Assembly (NCBI GenBank): GCA_027038335.1
Contig: JALVWI010000166.1
Span: 1-10,736, forward strand
Direction of reading: 5' to 3'
Source: Campylobacterales bacterium
GTDB taxonomy: Bacteria; Campylobacterota; Campylobacteria; Campylobacterales; JALSKU01
Length of the DNA stretch: 10,736 nucleotides
Shown here: positions 1-6,917 of the stretch, piece by piece
Layout of the letters: each line of letters begins with the position of its first letter
Position numbering within the stretch: the first letter of the stretch is position 1
Notes under the pieces: generated by a model
What the model was told of the DNA's origin: nothing
The model's database searches: none
The model's input: only the letters and a program-made list of their open reading frames with translations
Program-made: the position numbers and the translations under genes

Positions 1-2078
1 TAGGAGATGAGCTTGATATAGATAAAATTGATGCGTCAATATCTAAATTTTATGAGCAAAATTATTTCAAAGATATATGGGTTGATGAAAATGATGGAGT
101 TCTTACTTATCATTTTTTAGAAAAACCTATCATAGCTCAAGTTGAAATAAAAGGTTATGAAAATAAAAAAGATGATATAAAAACTATGATAGATGTAAAA
201 AAAGGCGACATTTATGATGAAGATAGTATCAATAGTGCCAAAAACCAAATACTTTCATACCTTGAGAGCAAAGGATATTATGATAGCATAGTTGAAACAA
301 AAACTCAAAAACTCAATAAAAATAGCTTAAAGCTTATATTTATCATTAGCAAAGGTGAAGAAATTATCATTCAAAAAGTTCATCTTTACGGTAGTAAAAA
401 TATAGATTATAGTGATGTCAAGTCCAATATAGCAAATAGACAAAAACAATTTTTAGGATGGCTTTGGGGTAGAGATAATGGAGAGCTAAAAGTTGACCAG
501 CTAAAGTATGATTCTGCAAGGATAAAAGACTATTATATGAGAAAAGGTTATCTTGATGCGGAAGTCAGCACTCCTTTTTTAAGAACATATTTTGAAGATT
601 ATAAAGCAGATCTCTCATATCTTATCAACGAGGGAAATGTCTATACTATCAAATCAGTAAAATTTTCTCTTTCCAAACCGGTTATAAAGATAAGTGAATT
701 AAAAGAGAAGTTGAAACTTCATAAGGGTAAAACTTTTAATGTAGATAAGCTAAGAAAAGATTTGATAATGATAAAACATACGATACAAGATCTAGGGTAT
801 GCTTATATGAAAGTTTATCCTGATATCAAGCAAGATAAAAAAAAGCATACCGCTTCCATAACATATCAAATTTATCCCGGTCAATTAGTCTATATAAATG
901 ATGTTGAAATTTCAGGCAATACAAGAACAATAGATAGAGTTGTAAGAAGAAGTGTTTACCTAGCTCCGGGGGACAAATACTCATATACAGACTTTAAAGA
1001 CTCAATTACTGAACTTAAAAAAACAGGATATTTTAGTGATGTAGAGATAAAAACACAAAAAGTATCTGATAACAAGATAAATCTTCTTGTAAAAGTCAAA
1101 GAGGCTCAAACAGGAAGCATAACAGGAGGTATAGGATACGGTAGCTATGACGGCTTTATCATCAGTGCCGCAGTTGCAGATAAAAATGTATTTGGTAGCG
1201 GTATCGATACATCGGTAAATATTGATTATTCCTCTAAAAGTCTAAAAGGCTCCGTATCTTTTTACAATCCTAGAGTTTTTGACTCATCATATAGCCTTGG
1301 CGGCTCTTTGTATGATACTAGCAATGACTACTACTCATATAATGAGGATAAAGTCGGTGCAAGTTTAAATGTAGGAAGAAGATTTACTAGAGCTATAAGC
1401 GGAAGTATTGGATACAATATAGAAAAATCAAAGCTAAGCGATCTTGATAGCTCTTTGGATCCTACTCTTTATGATGTAGGAGATACTCTAAAAAGTGCTA
1501 TTACGGTTTCAGCAAAATATGATACAACAGATGATTATTATCTGCCAAGACATGGTATGGAGATCACATCATCTGTTGAGTTTGCAGGAATCGGAGGAGA
1601 TGAAAAGTATGTCAAAAATGTAGATAGATTTGCATATTTTTATGGACTTGAAGATTTGATAGATTATGACTTGATTTTAAGATATAAGGCACAATATAGG
1701 ATAGCATTTGATAATGGCAATCTACCGCTAAATGAAAAAATTTATATGGGTGGATTATCAAGTGTAAGAGGGTATGAATCAAGCTCAATAGCACCTAAAA
1801 ATAGCTCAGGTTCTTTGATAGGCGGTAAAATGATGTTTGCTAACTCTGTTGAAGCAAGCATACCTTTGGTAGAATCTATGAGAATGAGAGGTGTTTTATT
1901 TGTTGATTATGGTTTTATCGGAGAAGATAACTTTGATATAGATAGAGGAGGCATGGGTATGGGCATAGAGTGGACTTCTCCACTAGGTGCTATTCAACTT
2001 ATATTTGCCAAGCCTATCAATGACAAACCCGGCGATAGAACATCTACTTTTGAATTTTCAATGGGAAGAAGATTTTAG
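1..2078 (+). CDS. bamA: Outer membrane protein assembly factor BamA (Omp85), 5' end missing
   Basis: BamA is the central subunit of the BAM complex, which folds beta-barrel proteins into the outer membrane. The reading frame is open from base 3, so the ATG at 186 is an internal codon and the true start lies left of the window. At least 691 residues are visible. Repeated POTRA-like units come first: a partial one (bases 3-135), then units beginning near 136 (IIAQVEIKGYEN), 360 (EIIIQKVHLYGS), 635 (YTIKSVKF) and 885 (VYINDVEISGNTRT). The GYY/GY(L,A,F) turns typical of POTRA helix-strand junctions recur. The barrel starts near 1110 (TGSITGGIGYG). The loop-6 signature VRGY is at 1764-1775, and the protein ends in FEFSMGRRF, a C-terminal beta-signal with terminal Phe. 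The signal peptide is outside the window. Family assignment is secure. TamA is the alternative, but about five POTRA units favour BamA. It is convergent with the phosphatase gene and overlaps it by 21 nt. Confidence 0.93.
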   Translation, partial: GDELDIDKIDASISKFYEQNYFKDIWVDENDGVLTYHFLEKPIIAQVEIKGYENKKDDIKTMIDVKKGDIYDEDSINSAKNQILSYLESKGYYDSIVETKTQKLNKNSLKLIFIISKGEEIIIQKVHLYGSKNIDYSDVKSNIANRQKQFLGWLWGRDNGELKVDQLKYDSARIKDYYMRKGYLDAEVSTPFLRTYFEDYKADLSYLINEGNVYTIKSVKFSLSKPVIKISELKEKLKLHKGKTFNVDKLRKDLIMIKHTIQDLGYAYMKVYPDIKQDKKKHTASITYQIYPGQLVYINDVEISGNTRTIDRVVRRSVYLAPGDKYSYTDFKDSITELKKTGYFSDVEIKTQKVSDNKINLLVKVKEAQTGSITGGIGYGSYDGFIISAAVADKNVFGSGIDTSVNIDYSSKSLKGSVSFYNPRVFDSSYSLGGSLYDTSNDYYSYNEDKVGASLNVGRRFTRAISGSIGYNIEKSKLSDLDSSLDPTLYDVGDTLKSAITVSAKYDTTDDYYLPRHGMEITSSVEFAGIGGDEKYVKNVDRFAYFYGLEDLIDYDLILRYKAQYRIAFDNGNLPLNEKIYMGGLSSVRGYESSSIAPKNSSGSLIGGKMMFANSVEASIPLVESMRMRGVLFVDYGFIGEDNFDIDRGGMGMGIEWTSPLGAIQLIFAKPINDKPGDRTSTFEFSMGRRF

Positions 2079-3536
2079 TATAATTACTAGAGGAAAAGGT
2101 TTATATAACTCTTTTACACACTCTTTATTTAAGATACATTTTTCTTTTTTGGAATATATAGTAAGTATCTCTTTATCAAAGTCAAATCCATAATCACTTT
2201 TGGATAAATTTTTATGGATACATTTTGAAAGAGAGAGTATAAAACTTAGCCATTGCAAAGTTTTCATATCAGGTAACAATTCTATATACTCTTTTACCCA
2301 TGCTTCTTTTGGTAATTTTTTATTTTGATAAAGAGTAATAAATGCTATAAGCAATTTTTGAGAATGAGTATAGCCGTAATTTAATCCGTTTAGTATCAAA
2401 TAAAAAGAGTGTTTATGACTTCCATAATAATTTATACTATAACCTATGGAAGATAGTTTTGCCGAGACAGCAAGTTCGTTTTTAAAACTATCGTCTATTT
2501 TATGTTTAGTTTTTAAAACATCAAATAGTTTTAAAGCATCTTTTCTAACACTATTTGCATAATCTTCATTTATCAAAAATCTATCGCACAAACTTCTAAG
2601 ACTAGGATTGAAATTGGCTGGGAATCTAAAAGCAGAACTTCTTAATAAATCCTTTAGATAAACCCCCTCTCTTACACCCACTCCACTTGTTATCACTTGT
2701 TCTATGCCAAGATGATTTAAAACATTTACAAAGATAGCAACACCCTCTCTAAAAGTATCTAGTCTATGCTTTTTTATATTATATTTTTTCAGTTTTAAAA
2801 CAGATGAAGAAGCTATTTTTTTAAGCAAATCATAATTTTCTTCAAAATTGTATTCATAAGCATGGAGTGTTTTTAGAGGATAATCTTTTGGCATAAACAA
2901 CTTTGATATAGCTCTAGCTGTGCCACCTATAGCTATAGCCTTTTTTACTTTAAATGTTTGAGGTATTTGGATAAATTTTTCTTCTATAAATGATATAAGT
3001 TCTTTATATTTTACTTTTTTATCATAAAACAACTCTTTTAGTCTGATAGTTCCGATATCAAGTGAAATTGTATCAATTATACGACCTTCTTTGATAAGTG
3101 CTAGCTCAGTTGACCCTCCACCTATATCTATCGTTACTGCCTCTTTTTGCGGAGGCAAAAGATTGTGTGCGGCTATACCTCCAAGATATGCTTCTTGTTT
3201 GCCATCAATAACTTTTATATTTATACCTACTTCTTTTTTTACTTTTTGTAAAAAATAGTCTCTATTTGGTGCATCTCTAACGGCAGAAGTAGCAACACAT
3301 AAAATTTTTCTACATTTCAAAGAGTTTGCAATCTGCTTAAAATCAACTAAAGCTTTAAGTGCTCTTTGCACAGCAACTTCTTGAAGATAACCGTCGTTTT
3401 CATAAGAGTTTTCGGAGATCCTAACTCTGCTTTTTGCTTCATAAATGATAGAAAAAGCATACCTGCTACTCTTTTTGCAGACTATCATCCTTGCGGAATT
3501 TGAGCCGATATCTATAACGGCAGTTATCTTTGCCAT
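2058..3536 (-). CDS. ppx: Ppx/GppA family phosphatase (exopolyphosphatase / pppGpp phosphohydrolase)
   Basis: This 492-residue cytoplasmic enzyme belongs to the ASKHA-fold Ppx/GppA family, which removes terminal phosphate from polyphosphate or from pppGpp. Visible motifs are the phosphate-1 loop DIGSNSAR (residues 9-16), ATSAVRDA (82-89), DGKQEAYLGG (111-120, with E115 in the place of the family's catalytic Glu), the phosphate-2 loop DIGGGSTEL (137-145) and IGGTARAIS (203-211). Residues from about 300 onward form the helical, HD-like C-terminal region seen in longer members. The ATG at 3536 starts directly at the expected N-terminus (MAKITAVIDIG). It lies 3 nt after the ferredoxin stop, so the two genes are surely cotranscribed. 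Ppx and GppA cannot be told apart by motif alone; the symbol is a family label. A ferredoxin-Ppx pairing is also known to me from Campylobacter (Cj0354c-Cj0353c) and Helicobacter (HP0277-HP0278). No room exists for a terminator before bamA on the other strand. Confidence 0.9.
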   Translation of the reverse strand: MAKITAVIDIGSNSARMIVCKKSSRYAFSIIYEAKSRVRISENSYENDGYLQEVAVQRALKALVDFKQIANSLKCRKILCVATSAVRDAPNRDYFLQKVKKEVGINIKVIDGKQEAYLGGIAAHNLLPPQKEAVTIDIGGGSTELALIKEGRIIDTISLDIGTIRLKELFYDKKVKYKELISFIEEKFIQIPQTFKVKKAIAIGGTARAISKLFMPKDYPLKTLHAYEYNFEENYDLLKKIASSSVLKLKKYNIKKHRLDTFREGVAIFVNVLNHLGIEQVITSGVGVREGVYLKDLLRSSAFRFPANFNPSLRSLCDRFLINEDYANSVRKDALKLFDVLKTKHKIDDSFKNELAVSAKLSSIGYSINYYGSHKHSFYLILNGLNYGYTHSQKLLIAFITLYQNKKLPKEAWVKEYIELLPDMKTLQWLSFILSLSKCIHKNLSKSDYGFDFDKEILTIYSKKEKCILNKECVKELYKPFPLVIILKSSSH

Positions 3537-3539
3537 TGA

Positions 3540-3791
3540 TTATTCTTCAGTTTGAAGTTGTTTGAACTTAAGTTTTAACTCCTCAAAAGTTTCCAAATTG
3601 TCGGTATCTGGAACAATACAATCAACCGGACAAGCATCCACACAAGCAGGTTCATCATAAGAACCTACACACTCTGTGCAAATATCAGGGTCTATAATAT
3701 ATACAGGATCAGCTTCTTCTATCGCACTATTTGGACACTCATCTCTACAAGCATCACAAGCTATACACTCTTCAGTAATTTTTAGAGACAT
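3540..3791 (-). CDS. fdxB: 2[4Fe-4S] ferredoxin, Allochromatium (Alv) type
   Basis: This small, acidic electron carrier has 83 residues counted from the ATG at 3791. Cluster motifs are C9-x2-C12-x2-C15-x3-C19-P and C38-x2-C41-x8-C50-x3-C54-P. The eight-residue stretch in the second motif and the helical C-terminal tail (about residues 60-83, ending QLQTEE) are hallmarks of Alv-type ferredoxins, which have two clusters of very low and unequal potential. An extra Cys (C58) follows the second motif. An in-frame ATG at 3797 adds two residues, but the AAGG at 3801-3804 is only 2-3 nt from it and about 8 nt from the ATG at 3791, so I prefer the inner start. The gene is followed after 3 nt by ppx, and its position matches C. 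jejuni fdxB (Cj0354c), whence the tentative symbol. The physiological redox partner cannot be read from the window. Confidence 0.92.
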   Translation of the reverse strand: MSLKITEECIACDACRDECPNSAIEEADPVYIIDPDICTECVGSYDEPACVDACPVDCIVPDTDNLETFEELKLKFKQLQTEE

Positions 3792-3800
3792 TTTCATAAC

Positions 3801-3804
3801 CTTT
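3801..3804 (-). promoter_or_regulatory. Ribosome binding site deciding the ferredoxin start
   Basis: On the minus strand the sequence reads AAAAAAGG-TT-ATG-AAA-ATG. The AAGG core is 2 nt from the first ATG (3797), which is too close, and 8 nt from the second (3791). This supports translation starting at MSLKITEEC. Confidence 0.55.
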
Positions 3805-3823
3805 TTTGTAAAAATTAAAGTAG

Positions 3824-3840
3824 TTTATACATTAAAAAAG
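3824..3840 (-). promoter_or_regulatory. Candidate promoter of the ferredoxin-ppx pair
   Basis: The gap between the kinase stop and the ferredoxin contains CTTTTTTAATGTATAAAC on the minus strand. It has a T-run followed by a TG and a TATAAA -10 hexamer (3824-3829), which resembles the Campylobacterota sigma-70 pattern of a T-rich stretch just before the -10. Transcription would start near 3817, giving a leader of about 25 nt. The pair could therefore be transcribed independently of the upstream two-component genes, although read-through from them is also possible because no hairpin terminator is visible in the gap. Confidence 0.45.
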
Positions 3841-3870
3841 CTTTAGATAAATTTAAATGGAGTAATTTTC

Positions 3871-5184
3871 CTATGAAATTTCACAATAATTTGCAATAGG
3901 TAGAAAAATTGTAGCAATAGCACCTTGTTTATTCACTCTATTATTAAGGCTGATCATAGCTCCTATAGCATCAGCTGCACCCTTTGCAAGAAAAAGTCCT
4001 AGTCCGGTTCCGCTTTTATCACCAAATCTTTTAAATGGAGCAAAAAGATCCTTACTCTCATCGATCCCCGGACCCTCATCAATAACCTCTATATAAAAAC
4101 CTTTTTCATTATTATAAGTTTTTATCTCTATATTTTTCCCCTCAGGGGTAAACTTGATAGCATTTTGCACAAAATTTTGTAAAATATGCAAAAGTAGAGT
4201 TGATTGTGTTTTTATAACATAACTTTCAGGTGTTAGGCTGATCACAATATCTTTATTTTCATGATGGGCTAAAAGCTTAAAGTTATTGGCATGTTCTTTT
4301 ATAAAAGCTATCAAGTCCAAATCAACCGGCTTTTCAAATTGAGCCCCCTCTTGTCTTCCTATTTCTAAAATGTTACTTATCATTTTATTCATTTCATCAA
4401 TAGTTTTATTATCAAGTTTAAGAGTTTCTATATATTTTTCAGGCTCTCTTTTTTTTATGAGTGTTACTTCATTTTTTGTTTTCATTACAGCTAGCGGGGT
4501 TTTAAGCTCATGTGCTATACCTATAAAGAGTTCTTTTTGGTATTTTACAAAAGTTTTTATCCTATCTATGAGTTTATTGATACTTATTCCCAGCGGCATA
4601 AACTCTGAAGGTAAATCATCTATATCTATATGGGTTAAAAAATTTTCATTAAGTCTTGAAAGTCTTAGAGTAAGGGATCTTATGGGATTTAAAAGTATTT
4701 GAGATAAAAAAAGTGCATAAAATATGATAAATACCATTGTTATCATATTGATGATAAATATATTTTTCAATATCTTTTGCAAAAGTAAGTCAGTTGAGGA
4801 TACATCTCTTGTAACTGTTACAAAGGTAAATTTTTTAATATCCAAGGGATAATATAGTCTGATATAGTGCTTGTTATGCAAATTAAACTGTTCATACGAT
4901 ACTTTTAGAGGCAAATCAGGTCTAATAGTAACTGATATTTTTGCATTTGGAATATTTTCATCAGGTCTAAATATGTCTATACCTCCACTATTGTATCTCA
5001 TAGAATTGGAAAAAAATCTAGCAGTCTTTTGCAAATCATTTGCTATATCTTCATAGATAGATATTTTTATGTAGTTAAATAATATCGTAGAAAATATTAC
5101 AATTAGTGCCACCGAAGCGACAACTAATTGTAATATAAATTTATTTCTTATACTATTTTTATTTATGATTTTTTTGGATAACAA
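3871..5184 (-). CDS. Membrane sensor histidine kinase, partner of the HsrA/CosR-like regulator
   Basis: This 437-residue kinase has a membrane segment at about residues 17-38, a periplasmic sensor of about 100 residues without a recognised fold, a second membrane segment at about 141-165, and a HAMP-like linker at about 166-217. The DHp domain has H-box IAHELKTP (phospho-acceptor H225). The ATPase domain has an N-box around N337-N341 (QNFVQNAIKF), G1 DEGPGID (369-375), F-box FAPFKRF (381-387) and G2 GTGLGL (392-397). All catalytic elements look intact. The start is a TTG at 5184 inside the end of the regulator gene (22-nt overlap), with AAGAGG at 5194-5199 about 9 nt before it. No ATG precedes the first membrane segment, which supports this start. 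The overlap implies coupled translation and a cognate pair. The stimulus is unknown. CosR and HsrA themselves have no assigned kinase, so this neighbour is notable. Confidence 0.9.
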   Translation of the reverse strand: MLSKKIINKNSIRNKFILQLVVASVALIVIFSTILFNYIKISIYEDIANDLQKTARFFSNSMRYNSGGIDIFRPDENIPNAKISVTIRPDLPLKVSYEQFNLHNKHYIRLYYPLDIKKFTFVTVTRDVSSTDLLLQKILKNIFIINMITMVFIIFYALFLSQILLNPIRSLTLRLSRLNENFLTHIDIDDLPSEFMPLGISINKLIDRIKTFVKYQKELFIGIAHELKTPLAVMKTKNEVTLIKKREPEKYIETLKLDNKTIDEMNKMISNILEIGRQEGAQFEKPVDLDLIAFIKEHANNFKLLAHHENKDIVISLTPESYVIKTQSTLLLHILQNFVQNAIKFTPEGKNIEIKTYNNEKGFYIEVIDEGPGIDESKDLFAPFKRFGDKSGTGLGLFLAKGAADAIGAMISLNNRVNKQGAIATIFLPIANYCEIS

Positions 5185-5834
5185 AATCTATAACCTCTTC
5201 TTCTAACAGTCTCTATCGTAGAAATGTTAAGAGGTTTGTCCATTTTTTGTCTTATTTGGTTGATAGCTACTTCTATAACATTTGGAGTAACTAATTCAGG
5301 TTCTTCCCAAATAGCGTCTAAAAGCTGCTCTTTTGAAACTATCTGATCACTGTGTCTTGCAAGTTGAGTTAAAACTTCAAAAGGCTTACCTTTAAGCTCT
5401 ATCTCCTTGCCTTTATATGTGATCTTCTCTTCATCAGGATCAATCACAAGATCATCTATCTCTATCACATTTGTTCCGCCAAATCTAAGTCTAGCTTCAA
5501 TTCTAGCTAAAAGTATATCAAAGTCAAAAGGCTTCTTGATATAATCATCAGCACTATTTTTAAGAGCGTTTATCTCACTCTCTTTATCATCTTTTGCTGA
5601 AATTACAACACAAGCAGTTCTAGGAGACTTTTGTTTTACAAGTGAAACCAAGTCTATTCCATCACCGTCAGGCAACATCAAATCAGTCAAAACCAAGTCA
5701 TAATTTCTAATGCCTATAAAATATTCGGCATCTTTGAAATTTTCAGAACTGTCAGTCTGATAGCCATACTCTTGCAAACCCTCCGCAATAGTTTTATTGA
5801 GAGTAACTTCATCCTCTACGATTAATATTCTCAT
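5163..5834 (-). CDS. cosR: OmpR-type response regulator, HsrA/CosR orthologue with an intact receiver
   Basis: This transcription regulator has 223 residues when started at the ATG at 5834, the same length as I recall for H. pylori HP1043. The receiver domain (1 to about 118) has the acidic pair E7-D8, the phospho-acceptor D51 (in LVLTDLMLP), S79 (VISAK) and K101 (DDYIKKP), so it should accept a phosphoryl group. The winged-helix DNA-binding domain (about 125-223) contains KGKPFEVLTQLARH, SKEQLLDAIWEEPELVTPNV and TVRRRGYRFCYP. These stretches are nearly identical to my memory of HsrA and CosR, which control essential, redox-related genes. In those proteins the phospho-acceptor region is degenerate (Asn in CosR), which is not the case here. 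A longer TTG start at 5849 is possible but would place the AAGGA at 5840-5844 inside the gene, so the ATG is preferred. The kinase gene follows with overlap, then the ferredoxin and ppx genes, as in the Cj0355c-Cj0354c-Cj0353c order. Confidence 0.92.
   Translation of the reverse strand: MRILIVEDEVTLNKTIAEGLQEYGYQTDSSENFKDAEYFIGIRNYDLVLTDLMLPDGDGIDLVSLVKQKSPRTACVVISAKDDKESEINALKNSADDYIKKPFDFDILLARIEARLRFGGTNVIEIDDLVIDPDEEKITYKGKEIELKGKPFEVLTQLARHSDQIVSKEQLLDAIWEEPELVTPNVIEVAINQIRQKMDKPLNISTIETVRRRGYRFCYPKKS
5194..5199 (-). promoter_or_regulatory. Ribosome binding site for the TTG-started kinase gene
   Basis: AAGAGG on the minus strand lies inside the last codons of the response regulator, 9 nt before TTG 5184. 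With no ATG available before the first membrane helix of the kinase, it supports a TTG start and coupling of kinase synthesis to regulator translation. Confidence 0.45.
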
Positions 5835-5839
5835 ATTAT

Positions 5840-5844
5840 TCCTT
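5840..5844 (-). promoter_or_regulatory. Ribosome binding site deciding the response regulator start
   Basis: AAGGA on the minus strand sits 5 nt before ATG 5834. It argues against the in-frame TTG at 5849 and gives the N-terminus MRILIVEDE, which is the usual start for this family. Confidence 0.75.
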
Positions 5845-5865
5845 ATCAAAGTAAATTTAAATAGA

Positions 5866-5874
5866 ATTATAACA
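5866..5874 (-). promoter_or_regulatory. Extended -10 promoter of the two-component operon
   Basis: The minus strand reads TGTTATAAT: a perfect TATAAT hexamer (5866-5871) with the TGn extension (5872-5874), preceded by AT-rich tracts. Transcription would begin near 5859, giving a leader of about 25 nt before ATG 5834. The region upstream, 5881-5911, is very AT-rich (for example CTTTAAATTTTG) and could hold binding sites for the regulator itself. No GC-rich terminator for the preceding folB gene is visible here. Confidence 0.65.
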
Positions 5875-5911
5875 TATTTTTAGCAAAATTTAAAGTTATT
5901 TTAATAAAAAT

Positions 5912-6244
5912 TTAATACTTTTTTAAAATTTCTACTCCGACTAAGCAGTTTTTATAAACTTCCGGTTTATAAATGCTCATTTTTATACTCTTTATTTCAG
6001 GAAAATCAACTTTTAAAGCTTTACAAATTCCTCCAAGAGCATTTTCAAGTGTATCATACTTTTTATATTCTAGTAAATTGATGATAGCTTCTACCACTTG
6101 AGTATAGTCCAAAAAATGCTCATCCATATCGTAATCTATAAATGTATTTAAGATGATCTTTTGTCTATTTTTCCTCTCTTCTTCTAAAACACCTATAATA
6201 ACTTCTAAAGTCAAATCCTTAATATGTATGTTATAAAGTGTCAT
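5912..6244 (-). CDS. folB: Dihydroneopterin aldolase FolB
   Basis: FolB splits 7,8-dihydroneopterin into 6-hydroxymethyl-7,8-dihydropterin and glycolaldehyde in folate synthesis, in the cytoplasm, usually as an octamer of about 110-120-residue chains. This protein has 110 residues. It carries the expected active-site residues in order: E21 in IGVLEEER, Y47 in LDYTQVVEAI, E67 in TLENA and K93 in YKPEVYKN. By position these match Glu22, Tyr54, Glu74 and Lys100 of the well-studied S. aureus enzyme. The ATG overlaps the plsY stop by 4 nt (ATGA), indicating translational coupling. The pairing with a phospholipid gene is genomic convenience rather than shared pathway. The related epimerase FolX is less likely because all four aldolase residues are kept, though FolX shares some of them. 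Confidence 0.85.
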   Translation of the reverse strand: MTLYNIHIKDLTLEVIIGVLEEERKNRQKIILNTFIDYDMDEHFLDYTQVVEAIINLLEYKKYDTLENALGGICKALKVDFPEIKSIKMSIYKPEVYKNCLVGVEILKKY

Positions 6245-6867
6245 GCTACCCTCTTCTCTTTTCCTTGTAATAGATTTATGATATTTGGAATATGTTTATA
6301 TACTATAATAAAAAAAAGTATTATAACCGGTGCATGAGTATGTATGATAGGCATATCAGGATGCAGTATAAATGAAGCCAAAACGAGTGAAGTAAGAGCC
6401 AAAAGTGATGATAAAGAGGAAATTTTAAAGGTTTTTATGCAAACTGCCCATACTATTATGGCTATGATAGTTTCAACAGGCAACATATATATCATCACTC
6501 CCACACCCGTTGCCACACCTTTTCCACCTTCAAATTTCAAATATGGACTAAAACAATGACCCACAACCGCAAGTATAGCTATAGCCCATTTTGTCTCTTC
6601 GCTAACTCCAGCCATACCGGCTATAACCAAAACTATAAGCCCTTTTAAAGCATCTAAAAGCAGTGTGGCAGCCCCTAATTTTTTAGCTAAAGCAGGGTCT
6701 CTTTTTTTGATAACTCTTAAAACATTTGTAGCACCGATACTACCGCTTCCTTCACTTTTTACATCAACTCCACCAAAATATTTAGCCAACAAAAACCCAA
6801 AAGGAATCCCGCCTATAAGATAAGCTGCTATATAAAATTGTACATTTATATTTGTCAAAAAATCCAT
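6241..6867 (-). CDS. plsY: Acyl-phosphate:glycerol-3-phosphate acyltransferase PlsY
   Basis: PlsY is an inner-membrane enzyme that transfers an acyl chain from acyl-phosphate (made by PlsX) to glycerol-3-phosphate, giving lysophosphatidic acid, the first step of phospholipid synthesis. The 208-residue length is normal. The three family motifs are present: motif 1, S38-E-G-S-G-S-I-G-A-T-N-V-L-R51; motif 2, GGKGVATGVGV (114-124) with the preceding GHCFSPYLKF; and motif 3, YKHIPNIINLLQGKE (190-204). LLDALKG (70-76) is also typical. Hydrophobic segments at about 9-29, 68-86, 94-110, 125-147, 151-169 and 179-192 agree with a multi-pass protein. The ATG at 6867 has AGGGA at 6873-6877 about 5 nt upstream. 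It is the first gene of a plsY-folB unit and is divergent from nadA. Confidence 0.94.
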   Translation of the reverse strand: MDFLTNINVQFYIAAYLIGGIPFGFLLAKYFGGVDVKSEGSGSIGATNVLRVIKKRDPALAKKLGAATLLLDALKGLIVLVIAGMAGVSEETKWAIAILAVVGHCFSPYLKFEGGKGVATGVGVMIYMLPVETIIAIIVWAVCIKTFKISSLSSLLALTSLVLASFILHPDMPIIHTHAPVIILFFIIVYKHIPNIINLLQGKEKRVA

Positions 6868-6890
6868 TTATATCCCTATATTTTTTCCAT

Positions 6891-6899
6891 ATTTTATCA
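6891..6899 (-). promoter_or_regulatory. Candidate extended -10 promoter of plsY-folB
   Basis: The minus strand reads TGATAAAAT: a TAAAAT hexamer (6891-6896) with the TGn extension. A start near 6885 would leave a leader of about 17 nt holding the AGGGA ribosome binding site. Its -35 zone falls at the left edge of the palindrome. Confidence 0.5.
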
Positions 6900-6917
6900 T
6901 AAATTGATAAATTGATA
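6899..6917. repeat. Short tandem repeat, 8-bp unit
   Basis: Two perfect copies of AAATTGAT (6901-6908 and 6909-6916), with a period-8 match over 6899-6917. The run abuts the 50-bp palindrome. It may be chance in such AT-rich DNA, a remnant of insertion, or a direct-repeat operator for plsY. Confidence 0.5.

Noticed and set aside
186..188. ATG at 186 as the start of bamA
   Set aside because: The same frame is open back to base 3 and encodes a POTRA-like segment, so 186 is internal and the gene is truncated by the window edge.
1987..2193. Open frame of 68 codons spanning the bamA end
   Set aside because: It is out of frame with bamA, antisense to ppx, and has no recognisable product.
4370..4702. 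Open frame of 110 codons on the plus strand inside the kinase gene
   Set aside because: It is antisense to DHp/HAMP coding sequence. Its hydrophobic and Ser-rich composition is expected from the reverse complement of such a region.
5835..5849. TTG at 5849 as the response regulator start
   Set aside because: It would put the AAGGA ribosome site inside the gene and add MIRNN before the normal family N-terminus MRILIVEDE.
6344..6559. Open frame of 71 codons on the plus strand inside plsY
   Set aside because: It opposes the conserved PlsY motif 2 region, and there is no promoter or ribosome site. Composition is explained by the real gene.
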